The translations under genes and the position numbers were made by a program. DNA of 64,000 nucleotides from Runella defluvii (GTDB lineage Bacteria; Bacteroidota; Bacteroidia; Cytophagales; Spirosomataceae): NCBI RefSeq assembly GCF_014195535.1, contig NZ_JACIBY010000003.1, positions 562,440-626,439 of the forward strand, read 5' to 3'. Below are positions 8,520 through 18,123 of this stretch, one piece after another (within the stretch, counting starts at the first letter, position 1; each line of letters begins with the position of its first letter). The notes beneath the pieces are model-generated. The model had not been told where the DNA came from. It ran no database searches and was given only the letters and a program-made list of their open reading frames with translations.

Positions 8520-9563
8520 TTACTGCTTTCCAAAGGCGTTTTGGAGTACCGTTTCGGCAGGTTTAAATTGGGGAGAAAACGTATCACGGTGAAACTGCCG
8601 CTTGGGTTGTTGTAAAAACCACTTCCAAGCAAAAGCTCCCGCGAGCCATTTTCTGGGCCACACTTCATTAAAAAAGGCTTGGTAAGCATCGGCTTGCAAT
8701 GCCAAGTTTTCGGGTTTTTCGTCGTGCGATTCCCAGGGTTTCTCGGTGGCGAAATCAACACTTCGGTAGCCTATTTCGGTAAATAAAATAGGTTTCTGGT
8801 GTTTTCCTGCAAAGCTTTCTAGTTCATTCAAATGTGACTTCCAACCTTTTTGCAAAGTTGCGATGCTCGGGTGTTTTTCAGCAGATAAAGGAAAATAAGC
8901 GTCTATTCCGATAAAATCCAGCTCATTCCAAAACGGGTTTTTGGGGTAATGGTTCCAATTGTCGGCGTACGTGAGTTGGCCACGGTACATGATGCGAACC
9001 TCCTTGATTAGATTTTTCCAAAAAGCAGGCCGTTTTTGGGTAAAATTATCCATTTCGGTACCGATGCAGAAGAGTTCCACTTTTAAAGAATCCGCAATTC
9101 GCGCGTTGGTCAAAATGTAATTACCAAAGTCTTTTTCAAAGATTTGCCAATCAGCCTCTGTTTTTAAATCAAAATCGCCCGTGTACATACCCCTACCCAC
9201 CCAAGCGTGGGGTTTGAGCATTACTTTTAGGCGATTTTTATGGGCTAACTCAATCGTTTTTACAATTCCTTCGACGGATTCTCCCCACCACATTTTGTTG
9301 GAATTAAAATAAAAATGTGGCTCATTCTCGCGACAGAAACCGTAGGGAACCACCGCCACCCATTCCGCTTTTAGTGTACTTAGAGGCACAAAAGCCGCCG
9401 AATCAATCGGTTCTGGCGGCGCAACCAGATTAACACCTTTCATTTTAACACCTGCATACACAGGAGGCGAGGGCCGCGTACATCCATATTGCATCCAAAC
9501 TGTTGCCCAAATCAATATTTGTAAGACATTCGTATTCAGACGAGTAGCGATAATCCAAGCCAT
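8520..9563 (-). CDS. GH113-like glycoside hydrolase, predicted lipoprotein
   Basis: The 347-residue protein begins with a hydrophobic segment ending MQYGC, a plausible lipobox with Cys28. The rest is one TIM barrel in the style of family GH113 (beta-mannanases and relatives). Expected catalytic glutamates are present: CIGTEMD (Glu170, acid/base, end of strand 4) and LFTEIGYRS (Glu263, nucleophile, end of strand 7). KGVNLVAPP, MLKPHAWV and GIDAYFPLS are other barrel-strand motifs seen in the family. It would act on mannan-like or other beta-glycans in the periplasm or at the outer membrane. Its stop is one base from the stop of the convergent zinc-ribbon gene. Substrate remains open. Confidence 0.8.
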   Translation of the reverse strand: MAWIIATRLNTNVLQILIWATVWMQYGCTRPSPPVYAGVKMKGVNLVAPPEPIDSAAFVPLSTLKAEWVAVVPYGFCRENEPHFYFNSNKMWWGESVEGIVKTIELAHKNRLKVMLKPHAWVGRGMYTGDFDLKTEADWQIFEKDFGNYILTNARIADSLKVELFCIGTEMDNFTQKRPAFWKNLIKEVRIMYRGQLTYADNWNHYPKNPFWNELDFIGIDAYFPLSAEKHPSIATLQKGWKSHLNELESFAGKHQKPILFTEIGYRSVDFATEKPWESHDEKPENLALQADAYQAFFNEVWPRKWLAGAFAWKWFLQQPKRQFHRDTFSPQFKPAETVLQNAFGKQ

Positions 9564-9584
9564 TTGTGTTGATTTTCCTTAAAA

Positions 9585-9618
9585 GTAAAAACTTCTACCT
9601 TTCTACAGATAGAAGTTT
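9585..9618 (-). terminator. Rho-independent terminator of the subtilase gene
   Basis: AAACTTCTA (9589-9597) and TAGAAGTTT (9610-9618) form the stem. On the minus strand the stem is followed by a T-rich run, about 25 bases after the stop at 9643. It separates this gene from the GH113-like gene. Confidence 0.65.
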
Positions 9619-9642
9619 CAGAAAATCTTTTAGATCGCTCAC

Positions 9643-11382
9643 TTAGCGCGCAGGCTGCGCGTAACGAGTGGCTTCGAACATATCCAGCATACCATAGCCG
9701 ATTTTTGGGTGTAACGCGCCATATCGGCTACTGTGGAACTTGACATGGTTCATAATTTCGGTACTATTTAAGGTTGGGTACTTCGACCAAACTGCCGTCA
9801 CCATCGCCGACATCGTAGCCGTAGCGGACGAAGAGCCACCAAAGTTGGAAGGAATATCGCTTGGGTCATTTTGAAGGGATAAAATCACTTTGGAAGCTCC
9901 CGTTCTTTTTTGCATAACTACGCCAAAATCAACATCATTGTGATAACAGCACGAAGTACAAGTCGTAATGTTGGTATATTGTTTGAGGCCAAAAGCAGCA
10001 TTATTGTTATTCACTTGCCGCTGCACTCCAGTCACGGCATATACTTCGTTGTTCATGGAAGCAGGGAAAATAATTCGGTGACGAATGTCAAGATTTTGCA
10101 AATAACTAGGTAATTGCTCCATCGCCAATCCCACAGCGGGAGGAATCGTCCCTGCGGCACAAAACATCAACTTATTGTTATACTTCGCCAGCATTACCCC
10201 ATCTCGAATGGAATTAATCGCCATACGATAAACTTGGTTATTGGCCAACGAATATCCAATTAACACTGTTCCCATCGACATACTAATCACATCTACGGTA
10301 GTGCGCGCCAATCCCGAAAAAGCATCCGCTACCCCTCGGTATTCTGACCATTCAGACAATAGCACGTCGTGAGCGGCCTTTACCGAAACCAAGTTTGCTT
10401 TGTGCGCAACGCCAATTACTTTATTGTCATACGAAGGCGAAGTACCAATCGAAGCCGAAGCAGTACCATGCCCGCATACATCTTCAGGGGAAATTACCCC
10501 TCCGCGTTCATTGGGTACTGTACTGAAACTTACCACAAATCGACCTTGTGAATCCCCATCATCAAAGTTCTGATTCATAATGGGTTGAATCGAAGAAAGT
10601 CCCGTGTCCACGTAAGCAATGGTAAAGCGCTTATTGGCCGTTGGAGAATGCCCATTTGCTCCCAAAAACCAAGCAAACTCGGTATTATGATCGCGTAGTT
10701 GCCACGAGACCTTGCGTGGTGTCCCTTGGACAGATAGAAAATAATCTTCATCTTTCTGAAGCCCATGAACTCCCGTATTCTCTCCACAACCAAATCCGCC
10801 TCCACTCTTGGCCTGTCCTTTTTCTGAACCGATATAATTATCAGGAACAAAAGTAGGTTCCATATAGCGGATAAGCCCCGTTTCGCGTAATTTTTGAATG
10901 GTGCTTAACTCCGTTATGCGCAAATCAAAATTCGGCATTTCTTTACTGGCAGCCACTAGAATTTCACTGGGGCTCTTCAACTTAGGATTGAATTTTTGTT
11001 CTTCTTCAAAAGCAATGTTGAGTAATTTTTCTCGAACCATCAACCAATCTTTGGTCGCACTTTGGTTCAAATCCCAGCCATAATCGCCTTTAATTGTGGG
11101 TAATTTGTAGCCAATCATCAAGATATTTCCATCTTTGGCGTGTTTAAGTCCAGAATAAATCATGGCATCATCTGCCAAACGCCAATCAAATTCGTCATTG
11201 TTTTTGAAGGCGATGGCCGCCATTCGTTCTTCCAACTGTTTTTTGGTAAGAATATCAGTGCGCGTACTTGCGTGCGCTTGGTCAGCGGTACTAGAAACAG
11301 GCTCAAGAATGGTCTTTTGTTCGCAAGAAGCAACGAACAGGGTCAGCAAAGAAGCAACTAAGAGAGTTGTAATTCGTTTCAT
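9643..11382 (-). CDS. Subtilisin-like (S8) serine protease, predicted lipoprotein
   Basis: The 579-residue protein starts with a lipoprotein signal (LLTLFVASC, Cys20). A propeptide-like region follows to about residue 250, then a peptidase S8 fold. The triad is visible: Asp259 in AYVDTG, His305 in CGHGTAS and Ser518 in GGSSSATA. Two positions are unusual. The common GTSxAxP around the serine reads GSSSATA, and the segment that normally gives the oxyanion-hole Asn (AAGN) reads CAAGT, with Thr412. A cysteine-rich stretch CTSCC lies near residue 475. It is predicted to be anchored at the periplasmic or outer membrane. Activity is likely but not certain given the changed oxyanion position. Confidence 0.85.
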   Translation of the reverse strand: MKRITTLLVASLLTLFVASCEQKTILEPVSSTADQAHASTRTDILTKKQLEERMAAIAFKNNDEFDWRLADDAMIYSGLKHAKDGNILMIGYKLPTIKGDYGWDLNQSATKDWLMVREKLLNIAFEEEQKFNPKLKSPSEILVAASKEMPNFDLRITELSTIQKLRETGLIRYMEPTFVPDNYIGSEKGQAKSGGGFGCGENTGVHGLQKDEDYFLSVQGTPRKVSWQLRDHNTEFAWFLGANGHSPTANKRFTIAYVDTGLSSIQPIMNQNFDDGDSQGRFVVSFSTVPNERGGVISPEDVCGHGTASASIGTSPSYDNKVIGVAHKANLVSVKAAHDVLLSEWSEYRGVADAFSGLARTTVDVISMSMGTVLIGYSLANNQVYRMAINSIRDGVMLAKYNNKLMFCAAGTIPPAVGLAMEQLPSYLQNLDIRHRIIFPASMNNEVYAVTGVQRQVNNNNAAFGLKQYTNITTCTSCCYHNDVDFGVVMQKRTGASKVILSLQNDPSDIPSNFGGSSSATATMSAMVTAVWSKYPTLNSTEIMNHVKFHSSRYGALHPKIGYGMLDMFEATRYAQPAR

Positions 11383-11406
11383 AAGGCGTTTAAATTAATT
11401 ACCTTA

Positions 11407-11435
11407 CAAAACTACTTTCTCCCCTATATTTCAAA
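11407..11435 (-). promoter_or_regulatory. Predicted Bacteroidota promoter of the subtilase gene
   Basis: On the minus strand TTTG (11432-11435) and TAGTTTTG (11407-11414) are separated by 17 bases and match the -33/-7 consensus TTTG / TAnnTTTG. The start would fall about 20 bases before the ATG. Confidence 0.45.
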
Positions 11436-11493
11436 ATGGGTAACCCACGAACTGCACTCCAAAGTACTCGAATGGTATGTTTAAGTTCATAAA

Positions 11494-11528
11494 GAAGCCT
11501 GACCTAGCAAAAAACAAAGTCAGGCTTC
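11494..11528 (-). terminator. Hairpin downstream of the META-like gene
   Basis: GAAGCCTGAC (11494-11503) pairs with GTCAGGCTTC (11519-11528) around a 15-base loop, 10 bases after the stop of the gene ending at 11538. The tail on the minus strand is TTTATG, so it is a modest terminator. Confidence 0.6.
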
Positions 11529-11537
11529 CTGGTTCAC

Positions 11538-12095
11538 CTATTTGGATTGTTTTTCAAAAATCAAAAAATTTCCTTTTCCTCCGATGGGTGCCACTGATTT
11601 CTGCGTACTCAAAACCCCCAACTCAAGTTGTTGTTTTCCATTGATGGTACTCAACTGATAATCAACGGCTTGACCTAACAACAAAAAATAGCGCGATTCG
11701 CATTGCATCAATTCTGGCGAACCACCCATTTTTGTACTTCCAATTGGAGACATTTTAAGTTTGCCAGTTTTGGTCGTTTCGTCGTACGATTCTAACGCAT
11801 AACTACCCGAATACTGGTTCACGGACGAGCGACCATTCAACAACAAAACCGCACCCGTTTCGTCTCTGGTAGTGGTCAATTCCAGCGTGATTGGTTCAAA
11901 CTTTCCTTCATTGGGGATGCCGCACGGCAAATCAATCATATCACCTAGTAGGATACTTTTCAATACCCAAGTCCCCGCAAGTTCATTGTTTTCTAACTTT
12001 TGGGCTTGTTGATCTACGTTTTGGCTTTCGCAAGCTCCCAGCACTGCGACCAAACAGCCAACCATTAATGCAATCATTGTCTTTTTCATAGCCAT
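11538..12095 (-). CDS. META/HslJ-like lipoprotein
   Basis: The 185-residue protein has a lipobox VAVLGAC with Cys22. The mature part begins LENNELAGTWVLKSILLGD, the typical opening of META (HslJ-like) domains, followed by beta strands with NGRSSVNQYSGSYAL and KLKMSPIGSTKMGG, matching the family's N-x-Y-G-x-Y and G-x-x-x-T-x-M-A pattern. Such lipoproteins occur in the envelope and are of poorly defined function. Two methionines (residues 1 and 3) could serve as start; I kept the outer one. It has its own downstream hairpin and follows a terminator after rpoD, so it is probably monocistronic. Confidence 0.78.
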   Translation of the reverse strand: MAMKKTMIALMVGCLVAVLGACESQNVDQQAQKLENNELAGTWVLKSILLGDMIDLPCGIPNEGKFEPITLELTTTRDETGAVLLLNGRSSVNQYSGSYALESYDETTKTGKLKMSPIGSTKMGGSPELMQCESRYFLLLGQAVDYQLSTINGKQQLELGVLSTQKSVAPIGGKGNFLIFEKQSK

Positions 12096-12144
12096 ATTTT
12101 TTTAGTATGACTTTTTTCTACCGTAAAAGGTTGGAACAAGGTAT

Positions 12145-12177
12145 AAAAAAAAAGCCACTGTACAGTGGCTTTTTTTG
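12145..12177 (-). terminator. Rho-independent terminator after rpoD
   Basis: AGCCACTG-TA-CAGTGGCT (12153-12170) is a perfect palindrome flanked by an A-run on the left and a T-run on the right. On the minus strand it ends rpoD transcripts (stop at 12195) with a stem followed by nine T residues. The symmetry makes it usable in both directions. Confidence 0.85.
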
Positions 12178-12194
12178 AAATGTATGTACGTCTT

Positions 12195-13058
12195 TTAACC
12201 GAGGTACGTCTTCAACGCTTTGCTGCGTGAAGTATGGCGTAGGCGGCGAATTGCTTTTTCTTTGATTTGGCGAACACGTTCGCGGGTCAAATTAAATTTC
12301 TCACCGATTTCTTCCAACGTCATAGGATGTTCTCCGTTCAATCCGAAGTAAAGCGCAATCACATCAGACTCACGTTGGGTGAGCGTTGATAGTGCGCGAG
12401 CAACTTCTTTACGGAGAGAATCATTGATAAGCCCTTGGTCAGGCTTCTCTTCCATGTCGTTTTCAAGAACGTCGAGGAGGCTATTTTCTTCCCCTTGCAC
12501 AAACGGCGCATCCATCGAAACGTGGCGGCCAGAAATTTTGAGTGTGTCCACAACCTCATTAGCTGAAATATCCAATACTTCGGCCAATTCTTCGGGTGAT
12601 GGTTCACGCTCAAATTTTTGTTCAAGATCTGAGAATGTCTTCGATATTTTATTTAATGACCCAACACGGTTGAGTGGAAGGCGAACGATACGAGATTGTT
12701 CGGCCAACGCTTGCAAAATGGACTGACGAATCCACCATACAGCATACGAGATGAATTTAAAACCACGGGTTTCGTCAAAGCGTTGAGCGGCTTTAATCAA
12801 ACCTAGGTTTCCTTCATTGATAAGGTCACCAAGCGAAAGACCTTGATTTTGGTATTGTTTTGCGACAGATACCACAAATCGAAGGTTAGCTTTGGTAAGT
12901 CGTTCCAAAGCTTGTTGGTCTCCCTCTCGAATTCGCTGCGCCAAAGTCACCTCCTCATCAGGAGTTAGCAAATCCACCTTACCAATCTCTTGTAAATACT
13001 TATCAAGCGACTGGCTTTCGCGGTTGGTTATCTGCTTACTAATTTTAAGCTGTCTCAT
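12195..13058 (-). CDS. rpoD: Primary sigma factor, Bacteroidota short RpoD/SigA type
   Basis: At 287 residues it is far shorter than the E. coli protein and lacks the large region 1.1, as usual for Bacteroidota primary sigma factors. Region 1.2 is at [16 protein letters not shown]. Region 2 includes [17 protein letters not shown] and [18 protein letters not shown], with the -7 recognising and melting helix [13 protein letters not shown]. Region 3 follows, and region 4.2 is [24 protein letters not shown]. It directs RNA polymerase to TAnnTTTG-type promoters, several of which occur in this window. It lies alone between terminators with pnp upstream on the same strand. Confidence 0.96.
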   Translation of the reverse strand: MRQLKISKQITNRESQSLDKYLQEIGKVDLLTPDEEVTLAQRIREGDQQALERLTKANLRFVVSVAKQYQNQGLSLGDLINEGNLGLIKAAQRFDETRGFKFISYAVWWIRQSILQALAEQSRIVRLPLNRVGSLNKISKTFSDLEQKFEREPSPEELAEVLDISANEVVDTLKISGRHVSMDAPFVQGEENSLLDVLENDMEEKPDQGLINDSLRKEVARALSTLTQRESDVIALYFGLNGEHPMTLEEIGEKFNLTRERVRQIKEKAIRRLRHTSRSKALKTYLG

Positions 13059-13160
13059 CTATCTTTACTTTGGTGCTTTGTACTATTACAAGAGTGTAAC
13101 GTAAAAAGCGAATCAAAAGTTGATTTTTTACTTTCTAATTTAAGTTAAAAAAACAAAAAT

Positions 13161-15383
13161 CTACTTATCGCGACGACGGTTGTCATCACGACGACGATCT
13201 CCGCCTCTATCGTTGCGATCACCACGGTCTTCGCGGGGTGGTCTTTCAACGAATCCTTCGGGTTTTGGTAGTAAAACCTTGCGTGATAAGCGGAATTTAC
13301 CCGTTTTCTTATCGTGCTCCACAAGTTTCACTTGTACCTCATCTCCTACCTGAAGAACGCCATCCATGGTTTCTAGGCGCTCCCACGTAATCTCGGAAAT
13401 GTGCAATAATCCATCCTTACCTGGCATAAATTCAACAAAGGCCCCGAAAGGTTGAAGCGTCTTCACTGTTCCTGTATAAACTTCCCCTACTTCTGGAATT
13501 GCTACAATGCCTTTGATGCGTTTTACGGCAATGTCCATGCTATCGGCATTGTTCGCAAAAATGCTTACGTAACCCATGCTGTCACGCTCTTCGATGGTAA
13601 CAGTTGCACCAGAGACACGTTGAATTTCTTGAACCACTTTACCACCTGGCCCAATGACGCCACCGATTTGGTCTTGTGCAATTTGGATAACAACCGCGCG
13701 AGGTGTTTGTGGTTTGAGTTCTGGACGAACTTCAGTAATCGCTTTCTTCATTTCGCCCAAGATGTGCAAACGTCCACGACGAGCTTGGTCAAGTGCCTCT
13801 ACCAACACTTCGTACGAAAGTCCGTTTACTTTCAAGTCCATCTGACAAGCAGTAATACCCTTTTCAGTACCCGTCACTTTGAAGTCCATGTCACCAAGGT
13901 GATCTTCATCGCCCAAAATGTCCGAGAGTACGGCGTATTTTCCTTGTTCGTCAGTAATCAAGCCCATGGCAATACCTGCAACTGGTGCTTTGATTTTTAT
14001 CCCAGCGTCCATCAAGGCAAGCGTACCTGCGCACACAGTAGCCATTGACGACGAGCCGTTTGATTCTAAGATATCCGAAACGATACGAATCGTATATGGA
14101 TTTTCTTCATCTGGAGGCAATACTTTTTTCAACGAACGGTGTGCCAAGTTTCCGTGGCCAACCTCGCGGCGACCAGGGCCACGGTTTGGTTTTACCTCAC
14201 CCGTTGAGAAGCCTGGGAAGTTATAGTGCAACAAGAAACGGCCATATCCATAAAACATCGCCGTGTCAATGATTTGTTCATCAAGTTTTGTACCCAATGT
14301 CACCGTAGTCAACGATTGTGTTTCGCCACGGGTGAACAAGGCTGAACCATGCGGCGTAGGCAAGAAATCAACTTCGCTCATAATTGGGCGGATTTGATCC
14401 AAGGCACGGCCGTCGAGACGAGTACGCTCATCCAACACCAAACGGCGTGACGCTTCCCACTCCAAATCGTGGTAATACCGTTTGATAAGACCTACTTTTT
14501 CGTCGTACGTTTCTGGATTCTCTTCTTTGAAGTTGGCCAAAAACTCAGTAATAACGGCTTTGAAACCATCTTTACGCACCTGCTTATTGGCGCTGCCTTG
14601 GCGGGCTACCGCATAAATTTTATCGTAGCAAGCCTCACGTACTTTGGCACGGAGCTCTTCGTCGTGTACTACGTACTCAAAAGAGCGTTTTTCTGTTTTC
14701 CCTGCCTCTGCTTCAAATTCTTTTTGAACTGCGCATTGGATTTTAATCACTGCGTGAGCCGCTTTCAAGGCTTCCACCACTTCCTCTTCTGAGGCTTCGT
14801 TCATTTCACCTTCCACCATACAGATGTCTTTCTCCGAAGCCGCTACGATTAGGTCTAAAGTAGCATTTTTCAGTTGTGACGTAGGCGGGTTAATGATGTA
14901 TTCACCATTGATTTTGGCTACACGTACCTCAGAAATTGGTCCATTAAAAGGTACGTCTGTAATCATCAATGCTGAAGAAGCAGCCAACGCAGCAAGGGCA
15001 TCAGGCAATACCTCTGAATCTGCTGAAATTAAGAAAACGTTGACTTGCGTATCTGCATAAAAGTCATCTGGAAACATAGGACGCAAAGCGCGATCCACCA
15101 AACGACTCACTAAAACTTCGTGATCTGACAAACGGCCTTCGCGCTTCTGGAAACTTCCAGGAATACGACCAGCCGAAGCAAATTTTTCTTGGTAATCAAC
15201 CGATAGTGGTAAAAAGTCTGTACCAGGTCTTACCTCGGGATTAGATACAACTGTAGCTAGGAGCATGGCATTCCCCATACGAACCACGACTGAACCGTGG
15301 GCCTGACGAGCAAGCTTCCCTGTCTCAATTGTAATGATACGACCATCGGGCAGGTTGATAGTCTTTGTGATGATGTTAAACAT
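13161..15383 (-). CDS. pnp: Polynucleotide phosphorylase (polyribonucleotide nucleotidyltransferase)
   Basis: The 740-residue protein has the full domain order. RNase PH domain 1 is at residues 10-230, with [24 protein letters not shown] helical linker follows, then RNase PH domain 2 (residues 320-550, [15 protein letters not shown] and [18 protein letters not shown]). KH ([13 protein letters not shown], about 555-615) and S1 ([29 protein letters not shown], 625-695) RNA-binding domains come next, then a short Arg/Asp-rich tail. It degrades RNA 3' to 5' by phosphorolysis. The order rpsO then pnp on one strand is the widely conserved arrangement. Its 160-base leader holds two hairpins, which suggests post-transcriptional control as known for E. 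coli pnp. Confidence 0.97.
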   Translation of the reverse strand: MFNIITKTINLPDGRIITIETGKLARQAHGSVVVRMGNAMLLATVVSNPEVRPGTDFLPLSVDYQEKFASAGRIPGSFQKREGRLSDHEVLVSRLVDRALRPMFPDDFYADTQVNVFLISADSEVLPDALAALAASSALMITDVPFNGPISEVRVAKINGEYIINPPTSQLKNATLDLIVAASEKDICMVEGEMNEASEEEVVEALKAAHAVIKIQCAVQKEFEAEAGKTEKRSFEYVVHDEELRAKVREACYDKIYAVARQGSANKQVRKDGFKAVITEFLANFKEENPETYDEKVGLIKRYYHDLEWEASRRLVLDERTRLDGRALDQIRPIMSEVDFLPTPHGSALFTRGETQSLTTVTLGTKLDEQIIDTAMFYGYGRFLLHYNFPGFSTGEVKPNRGPGRREVGHGNLAHRSLKKVLPPDEENPYTIRIVSDILESNGSSSMATVCAGTLALMDAGIKIKAPVAGIAMGLITDEQGKYAVLSDILGDEDHLGDMDFKVTGTEKGITACQMDLKVNGLSYEVLVEALDQARRGRLHILGEMKKAITEVRPELKPQTPRAVVIQIAQDQIGGVIGPGGKVVQEIQRVSGATVTIEERDSMGYVSIFANNADSMDIAVKRIKGIVAIPEVGEVYTGTVKTLQPFGAFVEFMPGKDGLLHISEITWERLETMDGVLQVGDEVQVKLVEHDKKTGKFRLSRKVLLPKPEGFVERPPREDRGDRNDRGGDRRRDDNRRRDK

Positions 15384-15411
15384 GAAAGAAGAATTAAAAA
15401 AACCGCTTGAA

Positions 15412-15440
15412 AACCTATCCTTCAGCGAACATGATAGGTT
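15412..15440 (-). promoter_or_regulatory. Hairpin in the pnp 5' leader
   Basis: AACCTATC (15412-15419) and GATAGGTT (15433-15440) pair around a 13-base loop, 29 bases before the pnp ATG. It could influence ribosome access or be a target of PNPase or RNase III. Function is inferred by analogy to pnp autoregulation in enterobacteria. Confidence 0.45.
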
Positions 15441-15496
15441 ATTATTTATAAAACCGCAAAAAGTTATTATTTACTTACTTAGGTGAAGATAAATAA

Positions 15497-15533
15497 CAAA
15501 CAGGGAAGCCAGTTGCCTGACATTCCCTGTTTG
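15497..15533 (-). terminator. Hairpin between rpsO and pnp
   Basis: CAAACAGGGAA (15497-15507) and TTCCCTGTTTG (15523-15533) form an 11-bp perfect stem just after the rpsO stop. On the minus strand it is followed by TTATTTAT and not a pure U-run. It may be a weak terminator or an RNase III-type processing site between the two genes. Confidence 0.6.
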
Positions 15534-15543
15534 AAGTATCGCA

Positions 15544-15813
15544 TTACTTTCTGATATTCAGTTCAGCGATGATAGCACGATAACGGCTGATGTCATTCTT
15601 GAGAAGATAGTTCAACAAGCGTCTGCGCTTACCTACCAACTTTAAAAGGCCAAGGCGAGTAGCATTGTCATGCTTGTGCTGCTTCAAGTGCTCCGTTAAA
15701 TAATTGATACGGTGAGTGAAAAGTGCGATTTGTGATTCTGATGAACCAGTGTCGCTTTCAGACTTGCCAAATTTTTTGAACAAGTCTTTTTTTACTTCCG
15801 ATGTTAAATACAT
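15544..15813 (-). CDS. rpsO: Ribosomal protein S15 (uS15)
   Basis: The start at ATG 15813 ([23 protein letters not shown]) gives the standard 89 residues; the longer frame to 15870 adds a non-conserved leader. Family motifs are [35 protein letters not shown] and [16 protein letters not shown], which bind 16S rRNA, and [14 protein letters not shown]. It is a primary-binding protein of the small subunit. It sits upstream of pnp and downstream of porW, with its own promoter in the 81-base gap. Confidence 0.97.
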   Translation of the reverse strand: MYLTSEVKKDLFKKFGKSESDTGSSESQIALFTHRINYLTEHLKQHKHDNATRLGLLKLVGKRRRLLNYLLKNDISRYRAIIAELNIRK

Positions 15814-15867
15814 GATTGTAACCTCAGATTGTTTAAACGTGAAAAATATAAAAAACAAAAACGCCTG

Positions 15868-15898
15868 CAAAGATAGACGATTTTGTTTTAAAAATCAA
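15868..15898 (-). promoter_or_regulatory. Predicted rpsO promoter
   Basis: On the minus strand TTG (15896-15898), 20 bases, then TATCTTTG (15868-15875) match the Bacteroidota -33/-7 consensus. The -33 element overlaps the last codons of porW. The start would lie about 50 bases before the rpsO ATG. Confidence 0.55.
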
Positions 15899-18123
15899 CC
15901 ATTTTTCTTACTTGATGTTGATTGCTGCGACTCAAGCACTTCCCGAACGCGTGGTAGGAGCGCGCTTGAAGGATAATCTTTCACAAAACTGTTAAGAGCC
16001 TTCAAATACGCCTCTTTTCCTTGTAATTTTCCTAGTAAATAAATCCGAAGCAACGCGTACTTGTCCTCAATTTTACTACCCGAATAGGTGACCATTGCCA
16101 TTTCGAGCTGGGCATAGGCTTCTGAGAAATTATTAGACTGATACAGGGTTAAGATTTTTTCGTAGTCCTTCATTGCTTCCAACTCAATATTTCCTGAAGC
16201 TGCGACAGCGCCGCCATTTTTGGTCAGCAGGCGAGTAAAGGAAGAATTTGGAAATTCTGCTAGCAACTTATCTTTCCATGATTGGCTATTTTTGGCCGAT
16301 GTGAGGAAAAGCAGGTAATAAATTTCGGGTTTATAATTTGTGTTTGGAAAACGGGACAAAGTAGTCTCAAATGTTTTAACTGCATTGTCTGGTTCTTCTA
16401 GGTTAAACTTATAAATCTTCCCTAATTTATAATGCGCATCTTCTAATCGCTGATTGGAGGCATCTAACTCCTGCTTTTTCAAGGGAATATTACGGTAGAG
16501 CGCATCTTTTTTAGCTTTCCATTCGGGCGAGTCTTTGGTCAATTTCACCAAATCATCTCCCGCAATCTGAATAGTAGCTCCTTGGCCTGGGGTTGTTGGT
16601 ATTGCCGTAATGTTGTTATCGGCAGGAGTCATTAGGGTAGCTATTTTGGCACTTCGGCGCCAATCATCTTCCAACGTTCGATTTCCCCAACGCTGCCTAA
16701 ACTCCACTTTTCCCGTATTGACCAACGTCAAATCATACAACGGAAAACGTTCGGCAGGATTTCCATCAAAATTGGACGCATTGGCACTCAAACTCTGCGC
16801 TTGCGAAACCAGCATTTCGGCCTCTTTCACTTTTCGTTTGTATTCCGCAATCTCGTCCTCAATTACCTTATCTAAGTATTTATCCAACGTTGCTGGGTTC
16901 ATTTGTGAGAGCCGTTGTAGGCTATCTTCGGTCCGAATCGTGGTAATTTGCTTTACAAACTCGTCCAAAACTTCCTTACGTTCGGCTACTTTTTGGCGCT
17001 GCGGCGACGCAACTGGCAACAAGACAAGCGCACTATCAAAATACGCTTTCGCTAACTCATAGTTTTGAAGCTTATCGTAATACACTTTTGCCATTTCCAA
17101 ATAGGTAAAAGGAACTTGCGTGGTATTGGTAGTGGTTTCACGAACCGACTTTCCAAAGAATTCAAGTCCTTTTTTATAATTTTTTTTGCGGGTCTCAATC
17201 ACCCCCATCGAGTAATACAGGCGGTCAATCAAGTCGTTGTTTTTGCGGTCGTTCAGGAGTTTCTTGAAGCCATCTTCGGTAGAAATCGAGGAGTTGGTCA
17301 GGGCTTCGTTCTGGAGAGAGTTCATTTTGGCAAAAAACTCCAAATCGTACGAAGGTCTGTTTTTGGAAACAGCTTTGTAATGAATATTGGCAGCCAAAGG
17401 CTTCTCAATAAGGTCGTACATTTGGGCCGCTGCATAATGAATACGGGCCGTTTCTTCGTTTTTAGAAAGCAACGGAAACGTTTCCTCCAAAATCCCAAGT
17501 GCCAACGGAATCTCCTGCTTTTGTTGGTGCAAATAAGCTTTTACTAAATAAAAATCACGGGTATTACTTTCGTTCAATGGCAAACTTCTGAGGTGTTCGG
17601 CTACGCTTAGGGCGCTGTTGTAGTCTTTGGTTTCGACGTACGCACGCATGAGCCAAATCAAGCCTTCATGTTTATCATCATCATCTTTCCCTTTGGCATT
17701 GACATAACGCAAGGTCTCAATCCCATCGGTAAATTGCCCTTTGTATAACCGCGCGCGGCCAATCAAAACAAGGGCATTGTCCACCCAACGGCTATTTTGG
17801 TGACGGTCGGGAATCAACGACCCCTTTTTAATGACATCTTGCAAAAGAGCATCCACACTTTTTGCCTCCATCGAGTCCAACGGGTACAAAATAGGAAGGA
17901 GCTGGTTATAATTTTCTTTTCTATTTTTTTTCAGGGCAATGTCCGCCTCTTTCATCTTATCACGGGCGATGACATAGGCATTGTATTTGGCCGTAAGGTT
18001 GTGATACCCTACACTCAAACCGCTTGTGCTGTACTGAGAACAGCCAAAAAATAGTGCAGAAACCCCAAAAATAACAAGGGGAAGGTAATACTGAGAAGGA
18101 AAGAGGCGATTTCTAATTTTCAT
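15895..18123 (-). CDS. porW: PorW/SprE-like TPR lipoprotein (type IX secretion and gliding)
   Basis: I chose ATG 18123 over the TTG-initiated frame at 18141; the TTG adds six residues. The 742-residue product has a lipobox VSALFFGC. Family hallmarks follow: YHNLTAKYNAYVIARDKMKEA near the N-terminus, a long run of TPR-like helical repeats (WVDNALVLIGRARLYKGQ, GLIWLMRAYVETKDYNSAL, YYSMGVIETRKKNYKKGLEFF) and GKVEFRQRWGNRTLEDDWRR in the C-terminal half. PorW/SprE is an outer-membrane lipoprotein needed for type IX secretion and gliding in Bacteroidota. It precedes rpsO-pnp on the same strand. Confidence 0.85.
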   Translation of the reverse strand: MKIRNRLFPSQYYLPLVIFGVSALFFGCSQYSTSGLSVGYHNLTAKYNAYVIARDKMKEADIALKKNRKENYNQLLPILYPLDSMEAKSVDALLQDVIKKGSLIPDRHQNSRWVDNALVLIGRARLYKGQFTDGIETLRYVNAKGKDDDDKHEGLIWLMRAYVETKDYNSALSVAEHLRSLPLNESNTRDFYLVKAYLHQQKQEIPLALGILEETFPLLSKNEETARIHYAAAQMYDLIEKPLAANIHYKAVSKNRPSYDLEFFAKMNSLQNEALTNSSISTEDGFKKLLNDRKNNDLIDRLYYSMGVIETRKKNYKKGLEFFGKSVRETTTNTTQVPFTYLEMAKVYYDKLQNYELAKAYFDSALVLLPVASPQRQKVAERKEVLDEFVKQITTIRTEDSLQRLSQMNPATLDKYLDKVIEDEIAEYKRKVKEAEMLVSQAQSLSANASNFDGNPAERFPLYDLTLVNTGKVEFRQRWGNRTLEDDWRRSAKIATLMTPADNNITAIPTTPGQGATIQIAGDDLVKLTKDSPEWKAKKDALYRNIPLKKQELDASNQRLEDAHYKLGKIYKFNLEEPDNAVKTFETTLSRFPNTNYKPEIYYLLFLTSAKNSQSWKDKLLAEFPNSSFTRLLTKNGGAVAASGNIELEAMKDYEKILTLYQSNNFSEAYAQLEMAMVTYSGSKIEDKYALLRIYLLGKLQGKEAYLKALNSFVKDYPSSALLPRVREVLESQQSTSSKKNG

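Noticed and set aside
13452-14048. 198-codon open frame on the plus strand inside pnp
   Set aside because: It is an antisense shadow of the well-conserved pnp coding region with no family features.
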